A stretch of DNA of 64,000 nucleotides from Bacteroidales bacterium (GCA_015060245.1 SUYU01000003.1:62001-126000); one strand, 5' to 3'; counted from the stretch's first letter, positions 46,201-54,292 are shown. Made by a program: numbers and translations. The notes: generated by a model from the sequence alone, not told the origin.

Positions 46201-46473
46201 CTTTCCGTCATAAACGTAATTTACAGTGACCATTCCAATAAAGGAGAATTCTACATTTTCTCCAGTTTTGATGTTTTTAAGTTCATAGTAACCATTATGG
46301 TCGGTTGCTATTCCATTGCTTGTTCCTGTTACAAGAACAAAAACTCCAGCCAACGGCTCACCATTGGCATCTGTGACTGTACCGCTCAAAGAGCCCTGGG
46401 ACTGTGCAAAAACTGTCCCGCAGCCCATAAAGAGCAACAGTGCAACCAATAGATTTCTAAAAATAGATTTCAT
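43294..46473 (-). CDS. SusC/RagA family TonB-dependent outer-membrane transporter
   Basis: A 1059-residue TonB-dependent receptor. Signal peptide (1-23), carboxypeptidase-regulatory-like domain (about 27-105, GTVTDANGEPLAGVFV), TonB-box region DIVVVGYGTQKKSSLTSAVS, plug domain with LLAGRLPGISSVQ and VYGLQASGGVIIITTKKG, then a 22-strand barrel ending with an aromatic residue (GGITLTF). With SusD it imports oligosaccharides. There is no N-terminal anti-sigma-interacting extension, which fits control by a regulator other than an ECF sigma/anti-sigma pair. Confidence 0.98.
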   Translation of the reverse strand: MKSIFRNLLVALLLFMGCGTVFAQSQGSLSGTVTDANGEPLAGVFVLVTGTSNGIATDHNGYYELKNIKTGENVEFSFIGMVTVNYVYDGKRAVYNVSMQDDIETLQDIVVVGYGTQKKSSLTSAVSVMKGEELMKAPSTNVSQLLAGRLPGISSVQESGEPGLDQAALRIRGSVNAVSYVVDGFPVANINDLDPNDIESVSVLKDGASAAVYGLQASGGVIIITTKKGEKGSTKITYNASLGASLNANFPKFMDGPQFAYYYNVAQMMDQLASGAIASEQDYVPYFTQDQVAMMTNGDPTDGWDNVNYIDKVFGTGFTQKHNVTVQGGNEKTRYFTSFGYLGQKGNIDNYDYNRYNLRANIESDFAENFHFKLGISGVISDRSTPAFSTGGSDMGSETGWLSIANQTIMMHPYLPVKYNGLYTASQKKNTSHPQSPLAAIYESGYKKTKAVDVSTNVTLSYDVPWVEGLQLKVSGSFDYSNSYNKNLNTPYYLMCYSAGQWVEMADPRGVGNGVELGEGTVYSFNLIGQGSIAYTNSFGKHNIDLLALLEVRDYKGNGLSAYAQELPFASLPELSNGKPTKSPIDGWSSISRSAGYVFRARYDYDSKYLAEFTGRYDGSYKFAGMADTRWGFFPSASLGWIMSKEPWMQNASFLDNLKIRASVGLLGNDNAAPYTFLSSYTQWGNKVVFGGYNGGSFTSNPAYQAALVPNPDLTWEKTLSWNAGFDATLWNEKLGFEVDGFYNWTYDMLTAQGSGFPSSMGGYYATVVNKESLDTKGIDVMVSHRNTVMVGGKPFYYGISASVTYAKTRWLIYSDEPNSPEIWKLTGKPVGSFLAWKADGLFRSEEEIDNSAWFGTRPCVGDIKYVDLNGDGKIGYDDKGLVGRPNRPQLTYGLNLDFTWNGFDFNAQFTGGALFDVSLTGTYYNGNDDNTVWTQTFKEGANSPLFLVENAYSIYNPDGTFPRITLGAPGHGGDNGLASTFWLKDGKYVRLKTAQLGYTIPTNITSRIGVKTLRFFVEGQNIFTIDGLPEGIDPESPGVNNGYYPQQRLLMGGITLTF

Positions 46474-46491
46474 AAGTTATAGTATTATAAA

Positions 46492-47823
46492 TTATTTTCC
46501 GGATTTCATTGCATTTTCCAATACATCCCAAAGTTTGTGCTTGTTGAGATGCACGATATCAAAGACCATTACACCCTCTGTACTCTTCAGAGCCTGCTCC
46601 ACTGCAGGACCGAATGGTGTAAAATCGCCTATATACTGCTCTACATATATTGAACCGATAACCGGTACCACACCTTTTGTTATACTTTTGGCCAACTCTG
46701 CGCCACCCTCCACAGAGTAGCAATATGTAAGGCTGTTGTCCATGCCTGCCTCGCTGCGCTGTCCTACCACACCTGTTGCCTTGTCGACGTCAGCCTTGGT
46801 AATCATTGAGTAATAGAGTCCGGTCATGTAGATGTCCAACTCCTCAGCATAACCAGTCTTATAGTAATCTTCTGTAGCCCATACCTTATACTCATCTACC
46901 TGATATGGATCAAAAGTACGGCTTGCCCAGTTTACACCCAATTGCCAGTATGTAGGATACCATGCACCTGTGTAATCACCTATAATAAGATCAGGATTGA
47001 TTGCTTTGAGTTCCTTGTGCGCCTTTGACACAAAATCATGAATTACGCTTGCTCTCCACTCTATCCATTTTTTACCATGTTTTCCCGGAGCCCAAGTCTC
47101 ACGCAATTTGCCCTCTTCATCATACCAACTGAGTATATCTTCAGGGAAGTTCTCAACCTCAACACCGGCATACTCCTCAAACATCTCTTTTGAAAGTTCA
47201 CTGAAATCAGATGTTACGCCATCATAACGTACCCTGTCAAAGATAAGGCCGTCACAATCCGGATATTTTGCAACAAATTCCTTGAGAATCTCCAACTGAT
47301 ACTCCTGAACCTCCGGATTTGCAGGGTTAAGCATACCATTATAATTTGTCTTGATGGATGATATCGGAACAAGTTCACCCTTCTCATAGCAGATGGACTG
47401 CCATTGAGCCTTGTCGCCATAAATGATACCTCTGTCAAAGAAATTGTGGCCACCGGCAAAAACATTGAGAGAAGCAAAGACCCTCACTCCTATCTGGTGA
47501 CCGTAATCAATGAAATAACGCATCATGTCGTAGTCACGACTCCTCTCCACGCCTTCCCAATCACCCATGTATGGGGCGATTTTACTGTCATACAATACCT
47601 CACCCATTATTGACTTCATGTCAACAACAACATTGTCAAAGCCTATATCCTTGGATTTCTGAATATAGTATCTTATTGAATCAGGTGTTGACAAGGTCCT
47701 GTAATTCGCCTCACAGTCAAACCACATATAGTTGTGGTTATACTCTTTGCTGTTAGCCGAACAAGACCCCAAAAGTGCTGATATTGAAAGCACTAACAAA
47801 AAAGATCTGATAAGTTTTAACAT
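46492..47823 (-). CDS. GHL10-like putative glycosidase lipoprotein, first gene of the SusC/SusD unit
   Basis: A 443-residue lipoprotein (lipobox ending LLGSC, Cys21) with a (beta/alpha)8-type domain from about residue 30. Shared blocks with the paralogue at 37335-38831: MWFDCEAN, FDNVVVDMKSIMGEVLYDS, LNPANPEVQEYQL, DGLIFDRVRYDG, DFSELSKEMFEEYAG, IHDFVSKAH, GAWYPTYWQLGVNWA. No linker repeat here. Such proteins are GHL10-like putative glycoside hydrolases with no activity I can assign. It is transcribed first, from a good promoter at 47854-47885, 18 bases before susC. Confidence 0.82.
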   Translation of the reverse strand: MLKLIRSFLLVLSISALLGSCSANSKEYNHNYMWFDCEANYRTLSTPDSIRYYIQKSKDIGFDNVVVDMKSIMGEVLYDSKIAPYMGDWEGVERSRDYDMMRYFIDYGHQIGVRVFASLNVFAGGHNFFDRGIIYGDKAQWQSICYEKGELVPISSIKTNYNGMLNPANPEVQEYQLEILKEFVAKYPDCDGLIFDRVRYDGVTSDFSELSKEMFEEYAGVEVENFPEDILSWYDEEGKLRETWAPGKHGKKWIEWRASVIHDFVSKAHKELKAINPDLIIGDYTGAWYPTYWQLGVNWASRTFDPYQVDEYKVWATEDYYKTGYAEELDIYMTGLYYSMITKADVDKATGVVGQRSEAGMDNSLTYCYSVEGGAELAKSITKGVVPVIGSIYVEQYIGDFTPFGPAVEQALKSTEGVMVFDIVHLNKHKLWDVLENAMKSGK

Positions 47824-47853
47824 AAGATGCCACTAATTGTAAATTAATGAGTG

Positions 47854-47885
47854 CAAATCTACAATATTTTTTATAATATTTACAA
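47854..47885 (-). promoter_or_regulatory. Promoter of the eight-gene SusC/SusD unit
   Basis: On the minus strand TTG (47885-47883), 21 bases, TAGATTTG (47861-47854): a good match to the Bacteroidota consensus, 30 bases before ATG 47823. The intergenic region shared with the divergent unit is extremely AT-rich. Confidence 0.7.
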
Positions 47886-47929
47886 TAGTTGCGTATAATT
47901 ATTAAAATTATTTAAAAACAATCTATTAG

Positions 47930-47960
47930 TTGTTTTTTTTTTTAATATTACATATATTCG
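47930..47960 (+). promoter_or_regulatory. Putative promoter of the DUF4434-MFS-ROK unit
   Basis: On the plus strand TTG (47930-47932), 20 bases, TATATTCG (47953-47960, one mismatch in TTTG), 20 bases before ATG 47981. Confidence 0.5.
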
Positions 47961-47980
47961 CAAAAATATTTTTTTAAGTT

Positions 47981-49066
47981 ATGACCGACAGAAGATCTTT
48001 TATAAAAACAGCTGGCCTCGCAGCCGCTGGCGCTGTGGCAGCACCATCATTGATAGGTTCACTTACCGGCTGCAGCAAGAATGAAGAGAATTTGATTGTT
48101 GCACCTGAGAGCAACCTGATTGTACCAAAGGCAAACGGATTGCAGATTACAGGTACGTTCCTTGATGAAATATCACATGACATACCTCATCAGAACTGGG
48201 GTGAAAAGGAATGGGACCAGGATTTTGCATATATGAAATCCATAGGTATCGATACCGTTATAGATATAAGGTGCGGATACAGGAAATTTATAACATATCC
48301 GTCGCCATACCTATTAAAAAAGGGATGCTACATGCCTTCAGTAGACCTCATAGACATGTTCTGCCGTTTGGCACAGAAATATGACATGACATTTTACCTC
48401 GGCCTTTATGATTCGGGAAAATATTGGGACACAAAGGACATGAGTTACGAAATTGAAGACAACAAGTTCGTGATTGACGAGGTGTGGAACATGTATGGCA
48501 AAAAGTACAAGAGTTTTGGAGGATGGTACATAAGCACCGAAATCAGCCGCCAGACCAAAGGCGCAATCAAAGGCTTCCATACAATGGGCAAACAGTGCAA
48601 GGATGTGTCAGGAGGACTTCCAGTATTCATATCTCCTTGGATTGACGGTAAAAAGGCCATTATGGGAACAAACAAACTTGTCAATGACAATGCTGTAACA
48701 GTTGAAGAGCATGAGAAGGACTGGAACGAGATCTTTGAGGGAATCCACGACGTGGTTGATGCAGTTGCATTCCAGGACGGACATATCGACTATGATGAAC
48801 TTGACATCTTCTTTGAGGTAAACAAGAAGATGGCCGACAGATGGGGCATGAAGTGCTGGACCAATGCAGAGACATTTGACCGCGACATGCCTATCAACTT
48901 CCTGCCTATCAAATTTGACAAATTGAGAATGAAACTCGAGGCTGCCAAGAGAGCCGGCTATGACAAGGCCATTACATTTGAGTTCCCTCACTTCATGAGT
49001 CCTCAGTCGGTATATGGCGCTGCCGGCAACTTGTACAACAGATATAGGGAGTATTTCAACATTTAA
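47981..49066 (+). CDS. Tat-exported DUF4434 putative glycosidase-like lipoprotein
   Basis: A 361-residue protein with twin-arginine signal DRRSFIKTAG and a lipobox-like LTGC (Cys31). The mature part matches DUF4434, a TIM-barrel family near glycoside hydrolases: GTFLDEISHD, FAYMKSIGIDTVIDIR, GWYISTEIS (likely active-site glutamate), VDAVAFQDGHID, KCWTNAETFDRD. It is a stand-alone relative of the DUF4434 domain in the FAD-oxidoreductase fusion of the same locus. Tat export suggests folding, perhaps with a cofactor, before export. First gene of the divergent unit, 15 bases before the sugar porter. Confidence 0.85.
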   Translation: MTDRRSFIKTAGLAAAGAVAAPSLIGSLTGCSKNEENLIVAPESNLIVPKANGLQITGTFLDEISHDIPHQNWGEKEWDQDFAYMKSIGIDTVIDIRCGYRKFITYPSPYLLKKGCYMPSVDLIDMFCRLAQKYDMTFYLGLYDSGKYWDTKDMSYEIEDNKFVIDEVWNMYGKKYKSFGGWYISTEISRQTKGAIKGFHTMGKQCKDVSGGLPVFISPWIDGKKAIMGTNKLVNDNAVTVEEHEKDWNEIFEGIHDVVDAVAFQDGHIDYDELDIFFEVNKKMADRWGMKCWTNAETFDRDMPINFLPIKFDKLRMKLEAAKRAGYDKAITFEFPHFMSPQSVYGAAGNLYNRYREYFNI

Positions 49067-49080
49067 GGAGAGGTTAAGAT

Positions 49081-50505
49081 ATGAAAAAGAGCATGAACAT
49101 GGGATATGTCATCTTTATGGCAGTCGTTGCTGCCATAGGTGGAATATTGTTCGGATATGATACTGCCGTAATCTCAGGCACAACAGAGATTGTAAAGAAT
49201 CAGTTCTCGCTTTCAGACTTGAAAGAGGGATGGTATGTAGGATGTGCGCTCATAGGTTCAATCGCAGGAGTGCTTGTTGCAGGAACACTCAGTGACTACT
49301 TGGGAAGGAAAGTTACAATGCTTATCTCTGCGGCTCTGTTCAGCATATCGGCAATAGGTTGTACCGTATGCGGAACATTTGACCAACTTGTTGCCTACAG
49401 AATCATTGGCGGCGTAGGTATCGGTATTGTATCTATAGTGTCACCTATATATATATCGGAGGTTTCACCTGCAAAGGTAAGAGGAACGCTTGTATCTCTC
49501 TACCAATTGGCTGTTACAGTGGGCTTCCTGCTTGCATACCTTGCCAATTGGGTTATAGATTCAAACATTGACGGCGGTATTGTTGCCTCTGCATTGGCCG
49601 GAGAAGAGGTATCTCTAATGGATAAGATCATGCACAGTGAGGCATGGAGAGGAATGCTTGGCAGCGAAACCCTTCCTGCACTTTTGTTCTTCTTCATAAT
49701 CTTCTTCATTCCGGAGAGTCCCAAATGGTTGGTAATCAAAGGCAAACTCAATAAAGCATCCAGAATTTTCTCACGTATATACACAAATGAGGATGAGGCG
49801 AGAAATGAAATTGCCGTAACCAGGGAATCTGTAAACGGCGGATCAAACGGCGAGTGGAAAGACCTCTTGAAGCCGGGAATCCTCATTGCTGTAATTGCCG
49901 GCAGTGCAATAGCAATTCTTGGACAGTTCATGGGTGTGAATGCAGTTCTGTACTATGGTCCAAAGATCTTCTCGGAAGCAGGTTTTGACAATCCTATGTT
50001 TTCAACCGTACTTGTAGGAGTTGTAAACATGGTCACTACCATATTGGCAGTCTTCATCATCGACAGAGTTGGAAGAAAACAACTTATCTACTGGGGAGTA
50101 AGCGGAATGATAATATGCCTTCTTTGCATAGCGGTATACTTCCAGTGGGGAGCAACTCTTGGACTCGGCAACTCGTTCATGCTTGTATTCTTCCTTGCGT
50201 ACGTATTCTGTTGCGCCATTTCCATCAGTGCCATTGTGTTTGTACTGTTGTCTGAAATGTACCCTAACAGCGTAAGGGGAAGGGCCATGTCAATTGCCGG
50301 TTTTGCACTTTGGATAGGAACATATCTTATTGGCCAGTTGACACCTGTACTTTTGGGTTGGAGCCAATCGGGAACTTTTGCTATATTTGCAGTGTGCTGC
50401 ATCCCATATATGCTTATAATGTGGAAAGTGGTACCTGAAACAACAGGAAAGACACTTGAAGAGATTGAAGCCCATTGGAATAGCATCTCTAAAACAGGCA
50501 AATAA
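49081..50505 (+). CDS. MFS sugar porter (XylE/GLUT-like)
   Basis: A 474-residue transporter with twelve membrane segments. Sugar-porter signatures: GYDTAVISGT (segment 1), YLGRKVTML, RIIGGVGIGIVSIVSPIYISEVSP with AKVRGT, PESPKWLVIKG (centre), DRVGRKQLI, YPNSVRGRAMS and PETTGKTLEEIE at the C-terminal end. It most likely brings a monosaccharide released by the locus across the inner membrane with protons. An AAGGAG sequence overlaps the preceding stop about 10 bases before the ATG, unusual for this phylum. Its stop overlaps the ROK start by one base. Confidence 0.94.
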   Translation: MKKSMNMGYVIFMAVVAAIGGILFGYDTAVISGTTEIVKNQFSLSDLKEGWYVGCALIGSIAGVLVAGTLSDYLGRKVTMLISAALFSISAIGCTVCGTFDQLVAYRIIGGVGIGIVSIVSPIYISEVSPAKVRGTLVSLYQLAVTVGFLLAYLANWVIDSNIDGGIVASALAGEEVSLMDKIMHSEAWRGMLGSETLPALLFFFIIFFIPESPKWLVIKGKLNKASRIFSRIYTNEDEARNEIAVTRESVNGGSNGEWKDLLKPGILIAVIAGSAIAILGQFMGVNAVLYYGPKIFSEAGFDNPMFSTVLVGVVNMVTTILAVFIIDRVGRKQLIYWGVSGMIICLLCIAVYFQWGATLGLGNSFMLVFFLAYVFCCAISISAIVFVLLSEMYPNSVRGRAMSIAGFALWIGTYLIGQLTPVLLGWSQSGTFAIFAVCCIPYMLIMWKVVPETTGKTLEEIEAHWNSISKTGK

Positions 50506-51707
50506 TGACTACTTCATTTCTATACCAGACCCAAGGGAAAAACGACTTGCTCAAGAGACAAATCATTACCCAATGCATCAATGAGGGTAATATAAGCATT
50601 GCAGACATAAGCAAGAGACTTACAACAAGCATCCCGACAGCAACCAAACTCGTCAGCGAACTGATTGATGAGGGATTCTTGAAAGACATGGGCAAACTGG
50701 GAACAAATGGAGGCAGAAGACCTAACATATATGGATTGAACTCTGCTGCAGGCTACTTTGTGGGGGTTGACATCAGAAGACACCATATAAATATGGCAAT
50801 CGTAGATTTCAAAGGAGAACTGGTTGATTTTATTGAGGATGTGAACTTTACCCTTGTGAACTCCATTGAGTCATTTGATGAGTTCTGCAAAGTCATCATG
50901 GAGAGTCTCACCAGTTATGGTATTGAACATCACGACGTTCTTGCGTACGGCATTAACTTTACCGGTAGAGTGAACAACTCTACCGGGTATTGTTTTTCCT
51001 ATTACATAGGAGAGAATACGCCAATTGCCGAGATACTGGAACAGAACCTTGGCTGTCCTGTATTTACAGAGAATGATTCAAGGGCCATGACCTATGGAGA
51101 GTACATGTGCGGCGCAGGCCAGGGAGAGAAGGACCTTCTCTTCATCAATGTAACATGGGGCTTGGGCATGGGTATGATTATTGACGGACAGTTGTCATAC
51201 GGAAAATCGGGCTATTCAGGTGAAATCGGGCACTTCCCTCTCTTGAGCAACAACCAGATCTGCCAGTGCGGAAAAGTAGGTTGCCTTGAGACAGGTGCGT
51301 CGGGATCAGCCTTGCACAGGATATTCCTTGAAAAACTCAAGAACGGACAGTCCTCCATTCTTTCAGGCAAATACAGCAACAATGAAGAGATTACTCTTGA
51401 AGATATTCTTGGAGCCGTATTTGAAGAGGATATGCTTGCCATTGAGTGTGTTGAGGAAATTGGCGCCACTCTTGGAAGGGCAATTGCAGGTCTTATCAAT
51501 CTTTTCAACCCCGAAACTATAGTAATCGGCGGCATTCTTGCAGATGCCAAGGATTACCTTCTCATTCCAATCAAAGGGGCCATCAACAAACATTCATTGA
51601 ATATAGTGAGCAAGGATACCCATATAAAGATATCAAAACTAGGGAAGCGATGCGGAGCAATAGGAGCCTGCATGCTGTCGAGAAGCAAATTGCTCAATCT
51701 TATATAG
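50505..51707 (+). CDS. ROK family transcriptional regulator
   Basis: A 400-residue NagC/XylR-type repressor: N-terminal winged helix-turn-helix (about 12-78, ISIADISKRLTTSIPTATKLVSELIDEG) followed by a ROK sugar-sensing domain with the zinc motif GHFPLLSNNQICQCGKVGCLE (His243, Cys253, Cys255, Cys260) and GLGMGMIIDG. The HTH and loss of strict kinase motifs favour regulator over kinase. No HTCS or ECF sigma gene is present in the locus, so it is the best candidate for its local controller, responding to an imported sugar. Translationally coupled to the porter. Confidence 0.92.
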   Translation: MTTSFLYQTQGKNDLLKRQIITQCINEGNISIADISKRLTTSIPTATKLVSELIDEGFLKDMGKLGTNGGRRPNIYGLNSAAGYFVGVDIRRHHINMAIVDFKGELVDFIEDVNFTLVNSIESFDEFCKVIMESLTSYGIEHHDVLAYGINFTGRVNNSTGYCFSYYIGENTPIAEILEQNLGCPVFTENDSRAMTYGEYMCGAGQGEKDLLFINVTWGLGMGMIIDGQLSYGKSGYSGEIGHFPLLSNNQICQCGKVGCLETGASGSALHRIFLEKLKNGQSSILSGKYSNNEEITLEDILGAVFEEDMLAIECVEEIGATLGRAIAGLINLFNPETIVIGGILADAKDYLLIPIKGAINKHSLNIVSKDTHIKISKLGKRCGAIGACMLSRSKLLNLI

Positions 51708-51801
51708 AATTGCCCCAAAAAACCCCTACAGCACCATGCTGTCCATCAATCTGCAATGAAAGATTGAAGGCCTTATATTCCTTTAATAGAAAAGATTTTT
51801 A

Positions 51802-51809
51802 TAACTTTG
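51802..51809 (+). promoter_or_regulatory. Putative meaB promoter, -7 box TAACTTTG
   Basis: Plus-strand TAACTTTG lies 24 bases before ATG 51834, which rules against longer starts overlapping it. No -33 TTTG. The preceding 94 bases contain only a small ACAGCA/TGCTGT hairpin at 51728-51742. Confidence 0.55.
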
Positions 51810-51833
51810 CGCAAACGCAGAGTTTATATAATC

Positions 51834-53000
51834 ATGGAAAATAAGGAGACAAATTATAATTTGGATTATAACAACAACGGGGCCACTACCGAAGATTGGC
51901 CGCCAAAGTGCCAGCAGAACCCCGATACAGCCCTTGTTGTAAATGAAGGTGTTGAGGAAAAACCCATCATAAACCCATACATAAAGAGATTCTTCAAGAA
52001 GAAACCTTCGCTCCTGAGCGTAGAGGAGTATATGAAGGGCATTACCGAGGGCAACACCACCATTCTCAGTCAAGCCATAACACTGGTTGAGAGTTATCTC
52101 CCTGCACATAGGGAAATTGCACAGAAGATAATTGCCCAGTGCCAATTGATATCTTCACAGAAGAAATCTATGCGCATTGGCATTACAGGAGTGCCCGGTG
52201 CCGGTAAAAGTACATTCATTGAGGCATTTGGCAGTTATATCACAGGCAAAGGACATAAACTTGCCGTTCTTGCCATTGACCCGAGCAGCGAAAAGACCAA
52301 AGGCAGCATACTTGGTGACAAGACCCGTATGGAGACACTTTGCAATGATCCCAATGCATTCATCCGTCCCAGTCCAAGTGCAGGTTCCCTTGGCGGTGTA
52401 GCCCGCAAGACACGCGAAACTGTCCTTTTATGCGAGGCGGCAGGCTATGATGTGATATTCATTGAAACAGTGGGCGTAGGACAATCAGAGACTGCTGTAC
52501 ACTCAATGAGTGATTTCTTTCTACTTTTGATGCTGTCGGGAGCAGGAGATGACCTGCAGGGTATAAAGAGGGGAATTATGGAGATGAGTGACCTTATTGC
52601 CATAACCAAGGCCGACGGAACCAATGTAGAGAAGGCCAATATGGCCAGAGCATTGTATGCCAATGCATTGCACCTCTTCCCTCCTACCGAGTCAACATGG
52701 GTTCCAACAGCCCTTACCTCATCGGCCGTAACCAAAGCGGGACTTCCCGAGATTCTTGCAAAGATTGAGGAGTACTTCGAACTCGTCAAAGGCAACGGAT
52801 ATTATGAACGAAAACGCCGTCAACAGGCCGAATATTGGATGTATGAGAGCATTAATGAAGCGCTCAAGAACAATTTCTATGAAAATACAACCATTGCGGC
52901 CAGACTCGAAGACTACAAAGATGCGGTTCTTGAGGGAAAAATGGACTCTTTCATGGCCGCAGGCGAACTTATGGATTTATACAACAGGCTCAAGGCATAA
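51834..53000 (+). CDS. meaB: Methylmalonyl-CoA mutase-associated GTPase MeaB
   Basis: A 388-residue G3E-type GTPase chaperone that loads and protects adenosylcobalamin in methylmalonyl-CoA mutase, the enzyme of the succinate-propionate route. Motifs: Walker A GVPGAGKS (119-126), LAIDPSSEKTKGSILGDKTRM, switch FIETVGVGQSE, and ITKADG. The acidic N-terminal 55 residues are extra and low in complexity. The mutase genes are not next to it. Start 51834 lies after the -7 box. With the nrdDG riboswitch it is a second B12-linked element here. Confidence 0.96.
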   Translation: MENKETNYNLDYNNNGATTEDWPPKCQQNPDTALVVNEGVEEKPIINPYIKRFFKKKPSLLSVEEYMKGITEGNTTILSQAITLVESYLPAHREIAQKIIAQCQLISSQKKSMRIGITGVPGAGKSTFIEAFGSYITGKGHKLAVLAIDPSSEKTKGSILGDKTRMETLCNDPNAFIRPSPSAGSLGGVARKTRETVLLCEAAGYDVIFIETVGVGQSETAVHSMSDFFLLLMLSGAGDDLQGIKRGIMEMSDLIAITKADGTNVEKANMARALYANALHLFPPTESTWVPTALTSSAVTKAGLPEILAKIEEYFELVKGNGYYERKRRQQAEYWMYESINEALKNNFYENTTIAARLEDYKDAVLEGKMDSFMAAGELMDLYNRLKA

Positions 53001-53028
53001 GGCCTCGAGTATACATTACAGCATGATT

Positions 53029-53056
53029 ATGGGATAGGTAACACTATCCCATTTTG
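53029..53056 (+). terminator. Hairpin between meaB and the putative manganese exporter
   Basis: ATGGGATAG (53029-53037) pairs with CTATCCCAT (53044-53052), followed by TTTTG. It looks like the meaB terminator, yet only 15 bases separate it from the next start codon, leaving no room for a promoter, so read-through or attenuation is implied. Confidence 0.7.
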
Positions 53057-53067
53057 TTCCTTAAACT

Positions 53068-54174
53068 ATGAATGCAGAACTTATAACAGACGTACTTAGA
53101 AACAGCATCCTGATTACAGGGCTTGTACTTGTCATGATGCTGATGATTGAGTATTTCAATATACAATCACAAGGCAGGTGGTTTTCAAAACTTAAAGGGT
53201 CAGGTTTCAGGCAGGTCATACTTGGAGCGGTTCTCGGACTCATTCCCGGCTGCCTTGGCGGATTTGCAGTGGTTTCACTCTTTACCCACAAGATGATAAG
53301 TTTCGGAGCCCTCGTGGCCATGATGATATGTTCATCGGGCGATGAAGCCTTTGTAATTCTTGCAATGCTGCCCCAAAAGGCTCCGCTGCTCTTTCTTCTC
53401 CAATTTGTACTTGGTGTTGCCGCAGGTCTTCTTATAGACAAATTCTTCAAGAAGCCCCAAGTCAACTTTTGTCCCGACGGCTATGAAATCCACCACCAGT
53501 CAGAGAGTACTCTGCCCTCCATTTTCAAGGCTCAATCATATAGGGATGCACTCAAACGTCCCTCTACCGAAAGGTTGCTGATTCTTGCCGGAATAATACT
53601 TTTCATTGGAGCCGTTGCCGGAGGATACCTTGAACATGACCACTCAAGTCACATACATCTTGATGGAGACTGCACGCACCACAGCCATACACATGTGGGA
53701 TTCAGCCTGTTAAGTGAAAGATGGATCCACTTCATCTTTGCAATCTTCAGCATTGTAACTGTACTCTTTACAGCCACTGCCAAAGAGCACTTCATAAAGG
53801 AGCACATTTGGGAACATGTAATAAAGCGACATATGCTCTCTATCTTCCTGTGGACATTTGGAGCCCTGCTTGTTTGTCAGATAGGTATAGCCTACCTCAA
53901 CATCCAGGAGTGGGTAAACAACAATCTCTTTTGGGTAATGATACTGGCCATACTCATTGGAATCATCCCCGAATCAGGACCTCATCTGGTATTTGTAACC
54001 CTTTGCGCCCAGGGAATAGTGCCGTTCTACATACTCCTTGTAAGTTCAATTGTTCAGGATGGGCATGCCGCCCTTCCGCTGCTTGCCGAGAGCAAAAGTG
54101 CCTTCATAAAGGCAAAACTCATAAACATGGCAGTTGGCCTCGCTGTTGGCCTTGTATGCTGGGCTCTCTGCTGA
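53068..54174 (+). CDS. Putative manganese exporter (ArsP_2/DUF2899 family membrane protein)
   Basis: A 368-residue membrane protein with two hydrophobic halves (about 10-135 and 170-368, around ten segments), each with a glycine/proline-rich re-entrant motif: LGLIPGCLGGFAVVSLF with MICSSGDEAF in the first and GIIPESGPHLVFVTLCAQG with VQDGHAALP in the second. This internal symmetry matches the putative manganese transporter family (PF11449). A His-rich loop (EHDHSSHIHLDGDCTHHSHTH, about 190-210) would face metal. Substrate is inferred from the family name. Confidence 0.8.
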   Translation: MNAELITDVLRNSILITGLVLVMMLMIEYFNIQSQGRWFSKLKGSGFRQVILGAVLGLIPGCLGGFAVVSLFTHKMISFGALVAMMICSSGDEAFVILAMLPQKAPLLFLLQFVLGVAAGLLIDKFFKKPQVNFCPDGYEIHHQSESTLPSIFKAQSYRDALKRPSTERLLILAGIILFIGAVAGGYLEHDHSSHIHLDGDCTHHSHTHVGFSLLSERWIHFIFAIFSIVTVLFTATAKEHFIKEHIWEHVIKRHMLSIFLWTFGALLVCQIGIAYLNIQEWVNNNLFWVMILAILIGIIPESGPHLVFVTLCAQGIVPFYILLVSSIVQDGHAALPLLAESKSAFIKAKLINMAVGLAVGLVCWALC

Positions 54175-54250
54175 TTCATTGACAAATTGCCGTAGCCCAG
54201 ATTCGTGTTATTTTGGTACAGAGGCTGCAGAGAATGCTGCATCCGAAATA

Positions 54251-54292
54251 AAGAAGGTGTATTTTCCGGAAAATCCTGAAATACACCTTCTT
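54251..54292. terminator. Hairpin terminator between convergent genes
   Basis: AAGAAGGTGTATTT (54251-54264) pairs perfectly with AAATACACCTTCTT (54279-54292) between the exporter (+) and the LRR lipoprotein (-). T-rich flanks occur on the minus side. Confidence 0.8.

Noticed and set aside
47862-47980. Very AT-rich block considered as a replication origin or transfer scar
   Set aside because: No DnaA-box-like repeats, tRNA or integrase nearby; AT-rich divergent promoter regions are normal in this phylum.
51728-51742. ACAGCA-CCA-TGCTGT hairpin after the ROK gene, considered as a regulator operator or terminator
   Set aside because: No T-run follows and no copy is found in the divergent promoter region at 47824-47980.
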